From an uncultured Selenomonas sp. (GTDB lineage Bacteria; Bacillota; Negativicutes; Selenomonadales; Selenomonadaceae): a DNA stretch of 10,010 nucleotides. This document shows, piece by piece, positions 5,949 through 10,010 of this stretch (positions are counted from its first letter, which is position 1; each line of letters begins with the position of its first letter). Under the pieces are notes generated by a model that was not told the origin of the DNA, did not search any database, and saw nothing but the letters and a program-made list of their open reading frames with translations. Both the position numbers and the translations under genes were made by a program. The DNA is taken from assembly GCA_905373085.1 (NCBI GenBank), contig CAJPRR010000082.1, forward strand, positions 1-10,010, written 5' to 3'.

Positions 5949-8549
5949 TTATTTTGCTGCCGCCCAGTTCTCACCCGTATGAATATCGACCGAAAGCGGC
6001 ACGGAAAGCTGCACGACATTTTCCATGGCGTCGCGCACAAGTTCCGCGACCCGCTCCTCTTCATCCTGCATGATTTCGAGCACAAGCTCGTCGTGCACCT
6101 GCAGCAGGATGCGGCTCTTGAGTCCGCCTTCTTGGAGCTTATGATGCGTCTTGATCATCGCGAGCTTGATGATGTCGGCAGCCGATCCTTGAATCGGCGT
6201 GTTCATCGCCATGCGCTCCGCCAGCGTCCGCTGATTGTAATTGGAGCTTTTGATGGCGGGCAGGTCGCGCCGCCTGCCGAAAATCGTCGTGACGAAGCCG
6301 TCGCTGTGCGCCTTTTCCACAACCCCATCAATAAAGCGCTTAACGCCGCTGCACTTTTCAAAGTAACTCGCAATATAGTCGGCAGCCTCCTGCCGCGAGA
6401 TATGGAGATCCTTGGAAAGTCCATAGTCGCTGATGCCGTAGACGATGCCGAAGTTCACGGCCTTCGCCTTGCGGCGCAAATCCGGCGTGACCGCTTCCAT
6501 CGGCACGCCGAAGACCTCGGACGCCGTCCGCGCGTGAATGTCCTGCCCGTGCCGGAACGCTTCCAAGAAATTCTTGTCCTCAGAAAGATGCGCGAGGATG
6601 CGCAGCTCGATCTGCGAGTAGTCGGCGGACATAAGGGCGTCATAGCCGTCGCTCGGTTCAAAGAGCGCACGGATCTGCCGTCCCTCGTCCGTACGCACGG
6701 GAATGTTCTGCAGATTCGGCTCTGAGCTGCTCAGGCGCCCCGTCACCGTGACCGTCTGATTGAACCGCGTATGGATGCGCTTCGTGCGCGGAGAAATCAA
6801 GCCTTCCATGCTGTCAAGATACGTCGACTGCAGCTTCGTCCAGAAGCGGTACGAAAGAATCTTTTCCAGAATCGGATGGTCGAAGCGCATGGCTTCAAGC
6901 ACCTCGGCATTCGTCGAATACCCGGTCTTCGTCTTCTTCGTTCCCATGGGCGGCTGCAGGTCAAGACGCTCAAACAGCACGGCGGACAGCTGCTTGGGCG
7001 AATTGATGTTGAACTCGCCCTTCGCCAAATCATAAATCTCCGCTGTCAAGTGAGCAATGTGCGCAGAAATCTCTCGGGATTTTTCATGCAAGGCCGCCCG
7101 ATCGACATAGATGCCTGCCTGCTCCATCGCGGCGAGCACCTCCACGAGCGGAAACTCCATCGTCTCATAGAGAGAAAGAAGCTGCTGCTCTTGCAAACGC
7201 TCCTTCAGCACAGGATAGAGCTTTTCTAGCAGCACCGCGCACCATGCCGCTCCCAAAGCTCCTTCCCGTGCAGCTTCCGCAGCGTTCACGGCAGGAAGAT
7301 ATGCAGATGCGAGACTTGCCATATCGTATTGCGAAGCGGCAGGAGCCAGCAAATATGCAGCAAGAGAAACATCGAAACAAGGAGCGAAGCCCATGCCGCA
7401 ATGAAGGAACGGCTTGTATTCATGGACAATCTTCTGAATGTCCTCCTTTTCGAATAACGACGAGAAACAGGCCAATTCCGCCGCTTCAGCGAGCAGAACC
7501 TCGCCTCCCGCGCATAAGACGAGCTGCTGCGCCTTCATGTCAGGAACCTTTCCCTCGAAGCAGGCGGCAATCGAAAAGAAGCCTTGCTCTTCCGCTTTTT
7601 CTGCAAAGACTTTTTTGGCTTCGTCATCCATCGTCCGCAGGGAAAGCTCCGGCGCAGTCTCTTCCCGCACTCCGTCCGCCGCAGCAAAGGAAGCGAACGC
7701 GGTCGCCAAAGATTTCATCTCGTACCGTTGGAAAAAAGCCTGCAATTCATCGCCCCGAGGTTTCATCACATACGAATCGGGGGCAAATTCCAAAGGCATG
7801 TCGCAGCGAATCGTCGCCAAGTCTTTGGACAGAAAGGCCTTTTCCTTATTTGATGCGAGATTTTCTTTGAGCTTCTTGCCCGAGATTTCGGCCAAGCGTT
7901 CGTAGACGCCTTCCAGGGAGCCGCAGTCGACGAGGAGCTTCTTCGCCGTCTTCGGGCCGATGCCCGGAACGCCCGGAATGTTGTCAGAAGCGTCCCCCAT
8001 CAATCCCTTCATATCAATGAGTCCCTTTGGAGGGAAGCCGTACTCTTCCAAGAACAGCTTTTCATCGTAAAGCAAAAGATCCGTCATGCCCTTGCGCGTA
8101 AAGAGCACGCGGATATTTTCCCGCACGAGCTGCAAGGCGTCGCGGTCGCCCGTCACGACGAGGACGTCCACATCTTCCCGCGCCGCTTTCACGGCGAGCG
8201 TTCCCAAGATGTCGTCAGCTTCATATCCCGCCTCTTCGATCAATGGCACGCCCAATGCGGCAAGAAATTCGTGCAGCATGGGAATCTGGCTTGAAAGCTC
8301 GGGCGGCGTAGGCTTGCGCGTCCCTTTGTACGCCGCAAACATCTCATTGCGAAAGGTCTTCTTCCCCTTGTCAAAAGCTACGGCAAGATAGTCAGGCGCA
8401 TATTCGTTCAGCAGCTTCTGCAGCATATTCGCAAAGCCGTATACCGCATTCGTGTACGCGCCGTTCGCCGTCTGCAAAAGCGGCAGCGCATAAAATGCGC
8501 GGTAAAGAAGACTGCTGCCGTCGACAAGGATAAATCGTTTGCTCAACAA
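5949..8549 (-). CDS. polA: DNA polymerase I with degenerate proofreading domain
   Basis: DNA polymerase I, 866 residues, used in Okazaki fragment maturation and excision repair. The 5' nuclease domain (about 1-290) is intact: D10, YKGTRKP (74-80), EADD (110-113), TGDRD (133-137), GDASDNIPG (185-193) and a helix-hairpin-helix. The middle domain (about 300-465) keeps the 3'-5' exonuclease fold position but not its chemistry: the Exo I DxE is replaced around FFSIAACFEG (324-333), the Exo II Asp is replaced around HEYKPF (376-381), and the Exo III YxxxD is replaced by GAAWCAVLL (433-441). The polymerase domain is complete: motif A D643 in SADYSQIELR, motif B K696, F700 and Y704, motif C H819-D820-E821. 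Loss of proofreading in Pol I is known in Bacillus and others. The start is TTG, either 8549-8547 or the adjacent 8546-8544; no upstream ATG fits. It is the first gene of the apparent polA to polC operon. Confidence 0.97.
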   Translation of the reverse strand: MLSKRFILVDGSSLLYRAFYALPLLQTANGAYTNAVYGFANMLQKLLNEYAPDYLAVAFDKGKKTFRNEMFAAYKGTRKPTPPELSSQIPMLHEFLAALGVPLIEEAGYEADDILGTLAVKAAREDVDVLVVTGDRDALQLVRENIRVLFTRKGMTDLLLYDEKLFLEEYGFPPKGLIDMKGLMGDASDNIPGVPGIGPKTAKKLLVDCGSLEGVYERLAEISGKKLKENLASNKEKAFLSKDLATIRCDMPLEFAPDSYVMKPRGDELQAFFQRYEMKSLATAFASFAAADGVREETAPELSLRTMDDEAKKVFAEKAEEQGFFSIAACFEGKVPDMKAQQLVLCAGGEVLLAEAAELACFSSLFEKEDIQKIVHEYKPFLHCGMGFAPCFDVSLAAYLLAPAASQYDMASLASAYLPAVNAAEAAREGALGAAWCAVLLEKLYPVLKERLQEQQLLSLYETMEFPLVEVLAAMEQAGIYVDRAALHEKSREISAHIAHLTAEIYDLAKGEFNINSPKQLSAVLFERLDLQPPMGTKKTKTGYSTNAEVLEAMRFDHPILEKILSYRFWTKLQSTYLDSMEGLISPRTKRIHTRFNQTVTVTGRLSSSEPNLQNIPVRTDEGRQIRALFEPSDGYDALMSADYSQIELRILAHLSEDKNFLEAFRHGQDIHARTASEVFGVPMEAVTPDLRRKAKAVNFGIVYGISDYGLSKDLHISRQEAADYIASYFEKCSGVKRFIDGVVEKAHSDGFVTTIFGRRRDLPAIKSSNYNQRTLAERMAMNTPIQGSAADIIKLAMIKTHHKLQEGGLKSRILLQVHDELVLEIMQDEEERVAELVRDAMENVVQLSVPLSVDIHTGENWAAAK

Positions 8550-8552
8550 TGC

Positions 8553-8559
8553 TCACCTC
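8553..8559 (-). promoter_or_regulatory. Strong ribosome binding site for the TTG-started polA
   Basis: The minus strand reads GAGGTGA, a seven-base match to the anti-Shine-Dalgarno complement. Its GAGG core ends 6 nt before the first TTG and 9 nt before the second. No ATG or GTG in the polA frame lies near it, so this site supports a TTG start. Confidence 0.75.
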
Positions 8560-8566
8560 ATTGCGA

Positions 8567-8587
8567 ATCGGGAAAAATGTTTCCGAT
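8567..8587 (-). repeat. Small inverted repeat in the polA leader
   Basis: In the 61-bp gap between the L,D-transpeptidase and polA, the bases can fold into ATCGG/CCGAT plus AAA/TTT arms with one bulged base and a four-base loop. It ends 7 nt before the polA Shine-Dalgarno sequence. No U-tract follows on either strand, so it is not a standard terminator. It could affect polA translation or be chance. The rest of the gap shows no convincing promoter; TATAGG on the minus strand near 8598-8603 lacks a fitting -35. Confidence 0.35.
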
Positions 8588-8610
8588 CGTTGCACTCCCT
8601 ATACGGGATG

Positions 8611-9870
8611 TCATTTTTTTGCAGAATTCATCGCATCCGCCTGTCCTTCGCGATAGATTCGCGTCGTTCCCGCCGCGACAGGACGGCGCTCCTGCGTCTT
8701 GGCGCTTTCTGCCGTTTCCTCGCCGCTCTTTGCCGTGCCTTTTTCCGCGCCGCTCTTCATCGGCTCGCTCTCAACGCTGTCCTTCGTCTCGACGGCTTCC
8801 TCCTTCGTCGAAGCGGCGGGCGTCTCCTTTATAGATGTCAGCTCGTAGACGCCGCGCTTGCTCAAACCGCCCTGCAAATGAAACAATACGCCTGCATCTT
8901 CCGCGTTGAAGAAGAGCGAACCCTTCTTTTCGTAGCCGATCGCCTTGCCGTACTTCGTCCCCAACGTGGCGGACTTGGAATCCCATGTCACAAGCACCTT
9001 GAGCTGCTCGGCAATCTTATCGGCCGGAAGATATACGATGTCGTCCTTGATCAGAGCCTTGTCGCTCATCGGCTTTCCGTTGACGGACAGATTGTATACC
9101 CTGGCGACGTATGTGGGCTGACCATCCGACAGTTCGATCTTCCGCTCGATTTCCTCGTCGGATTCAAACTTATCCACGCCGTAGCCCGCAAGCCACTTCG
9201 CTACTGTCTCGACATCGAGCGGCTGATATCCGTAACCGTCGGGATAGATATAGTAGACGATCATGTTGTCCTTGATCTTGTCGATGACGATGCGCTGATA
9301 CATGATTTCCACGGGCGTGCCGACGCTCGCATAATCATAGACCTCCTCGACGTCGGCCTCCTTCATGCGGATGCAGCCATTGGAAACGTAGCTGCCGATG
9401 GATTCGGGATGATTTGTGCCATGGATGCCGTAGTTTCCCCAAACCTGCATCCAACGATAGCCCAAAGGATTGCCTTCCCCTGAAGGAATCGTGTTCTTGG
9501 AATCACCGGGATCGACCCAGGTAGGATTTTCCTCCTTCGTCAAAACGGAAAAATAACCGACGGGCGTCGGCGTAGAAAGCTTTCCCAATCCCACGGGATA
9601 AAGGCGAATCTTTTCGTTATTCTTGTAAACGCCCAAGGAGCGTGCGGCCACATTGATGATGATCTTGTAGGGATCTTCCGTCTTTTCGGCAGCGGCGGAT
9701 TTGACTTCCGACGTCTGCACTTTCTCAGGCTCGGGACTCTCCGTCGAAATATCCTTGACCCATGCGCCGTAGGAAGAGCCTTGCTCCTTCTCCGTCGCCC
9801 CTGCCCATCCGGGCACGCCGGCAAACATCGAAAGACAGACAAAAAAAGCCGCGACTTGCTTAAACATCAT
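8611..9870 (-). CDS. Secreted L,D-transpeptidase (YkuD domain) with C-terminal stalk-like domain and disordered tail
   Basis: Peptidoglycan cross-linking enzyme, 419 residues from the ATG at 9870. An N-terminal signal peptide (FKQVAAFFVCLSMFAGVPGWAGA, about 3-25) directs export. After a Glu/Lys/Ser-rich linker, the YkuD domain (about 69-190) carries the family signature with H150 in IHGTNH and catalytic C166 in SNGCIRM. Such enzymes make 3-3 cross-links or attach proteins to the wall; which one applies cannot be told. Residues about 255-345 (YVARVYNLSVNGKP, then IVYLPADKIAEQL) resemble the copper amine oxidase N-terminal-like stalk domain of Firmicute surface proteins; this is a weaker call. 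The last 70 residues are charged, low complexity and probably disordered. A GTG at 9888 would extend the frame by six residues, but the Shine-Dalgarno favours 9870. It has its own promoter and ends 61 bp before polA. Confidence 0.93.
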   Translation of the reverse strand: MMFKQVAAFFVCLSMFAGVPGWAGATEKEQGSSYGAWVKDISTESPEPEKVQTSEVKSAAAEKTEDPYKIIINVAARSLGVYKNNEKIRLYPVGLGKLSTPTPVGYFSVLTKEENPTWVDPGDSKNTIPSGEGNPLGYRWMQVWGNYGIHGTNHPESIGSYVSNGCIRMKEADVEEVYDYASVGTPVEIMYQRIVIDKIKDNMIVYYIYPDGYGYQPLDVETVAKWLAGYGVDKFESDEEIERKIELSDGQPTYVARVYNLSVNGKPMSDKALIKDDIVYLPADKIAEQLKVLVTWDSKSATLGTKYGKAIGYEKKGSLFFNAEDAGVLFHLQGGLSKRGVYELTSIKETPAASTKEEAVETKDSVESEPMKSGAEKGTAKSGEETAESAKTQERRPVAAGTTRIYREGQADAMNSAKK

Positions 9871-9877
9871 TGCATCG

Positions 9878-9882
9878 TCCTT
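9878..9882 (-). promoter_or_regulatory. Ribosome binding site that sets the L,D-transpeptidase start
   Basis: AAGGA on the minus strand ends 7 nt before the ATG at 9870-9868. The alternative GTG at 9888 lies upstream of this site, so the ATG, which also begins right at the signal peptide, is preferred. Confidence 0.7.
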
Positions 9883-9914
9883 TTCCACAAAGTTATTTCC
9901 TTAGAGATGTTTCC

Positions 9915-9943
9915 ATTATAGCACAACCACGCCCCATTTTCAC
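9915..9943 (-). promoter_or_regulatory. Extended -10 sigma-A type promoter of the L,D-transpeptidase gene
   Basis: The minus strand has TGCTATAAT (9923-9915), a perfect TATAAT with an extended TGn. A 17-bp spacer separates it from GTGAAA (9943-9938), which matches four of six bases of TTGACA. Transcription would start near 9908, giving a leader of about 38 nt before the ATG. It may also drive polA and the genes after it, since no clear promoter or terminator lies between. Confidence 0.75.
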
Positions 9944-9952
9944 CGCCGCAGG

Positions 9953-9964
9953 GCAAAGCTTTGC
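9953..9964. repeat. Perfect 12-bp palindrome upstream of the promoter
   Basis: GCAAAGCTTTGC is identical to its reverse complement. It lies 9 bp upstream of the -35 element of the transpeptidase gene. The position would suit an activator or repressor dimer, but no known operator was recognised and a 12-bp palindrome can occur by chance. Confidence 0.4.
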
Positions 9965-9977
9965 ATAAAACGGCAAT

Positions 9978-10007
9978 AAATTTCCTTTCGGTAAATTTTC
10001 TTTCGGT
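9978..10007. repeat. Tandem repeat of a 15-bp unit at the window edge
   Basis: Two adjacent copies, AAATTTCCTTTCGGT (9978-9992) and AAATTTTCTTTCGGT (9993-10007), differ at one base. The next bases, AAG, are too few to tell whether a third copy follows beyond the window. The copies lie about 70-100 bp upstream of the predicted transcription start of the transpeptidase gene. They could be binding sites or part of a longer repeat. Confidence 0.6.
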
Positions 10008-10010
10008 AAG

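Noticed and set aside
5706..6725. Plus-strand ORF of 339 codons across the polA-mutM junction
   Set aside because: Antisense to two well supported genes and without recognisable domains.
8539..9483. Plus-strand ORF of 314 codons opposite the L,D-transpeptidase
   Set aside because: Antisense shadow of a gene with signal peptide and YkuD motif.

Overview
The window carries five protein-coding genes, all on the minus strand, packed with short gaps. In transcription order (right to left) they are an L,D-transpeptidase, polA (DNA polymerase I), a mutM-coaE fusion (DNA glycosylase plus dephospho-CoA kinase), a membrane-anchored lytic transglycosylase, and polC (Gram-positive type replicative DNA polymerase III alpha). 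The DNA is GC-rich. PolC marks the organism as a Firmicute-type lineage. High GC, PolC and the polA-mutM-coaE order fit a Negativicute such as a Selenomonas-like bacterium, but this is inference; no rRNA or other strong taxonomic marker is present.

Right end (about 9871-10010): a convincing extended -10 promoter for the L,D-transpeptidase, preceded by a perfect 12-bp palindrome and a 15-bp tandem repeat that runs up to the window edge. The transpeptidase (8611-9870) is secreted and has a C-terminal stalk-like domain and a disordered charged tail. A 61-bp gap with a small hairpin and a strong ribosome binding site leads into polA, which starts with TTG. polA, mutM-coaE, slt and polC then follow with gaps of 13, 32 and 9 bp, which looks like one operon. 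The left 62 bp lie downstream of the polC stop and contain no complete gene.

The main points of interest are in the replication and repair genes. PolC is about 170 residues shorter than usual because the DnaQ-like 3'-5' exonuclease normally inserted in its PHP domain is cleanly absent, while the PHP, palm, zinc-finger and clamp-binding elements are kept. PolA keeps an intact 5' nuclease and polymerase, but its 3'-5' exonuclease domain has lost the catalytic acidic residues. Neither polymerase encoded here therefore appears able to proofread by itself. MutM, which removes 8-oxoguanine, is fused in frame to a complete CoaE, the last enzyme of coenzyme A synthesis. Two peptidoglycan enzymes flank or sit inside this DNA-metabolism cluster. 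No RNA gene, CRISPR array, insertion sequence or obvious intrinsic terminator was seen.
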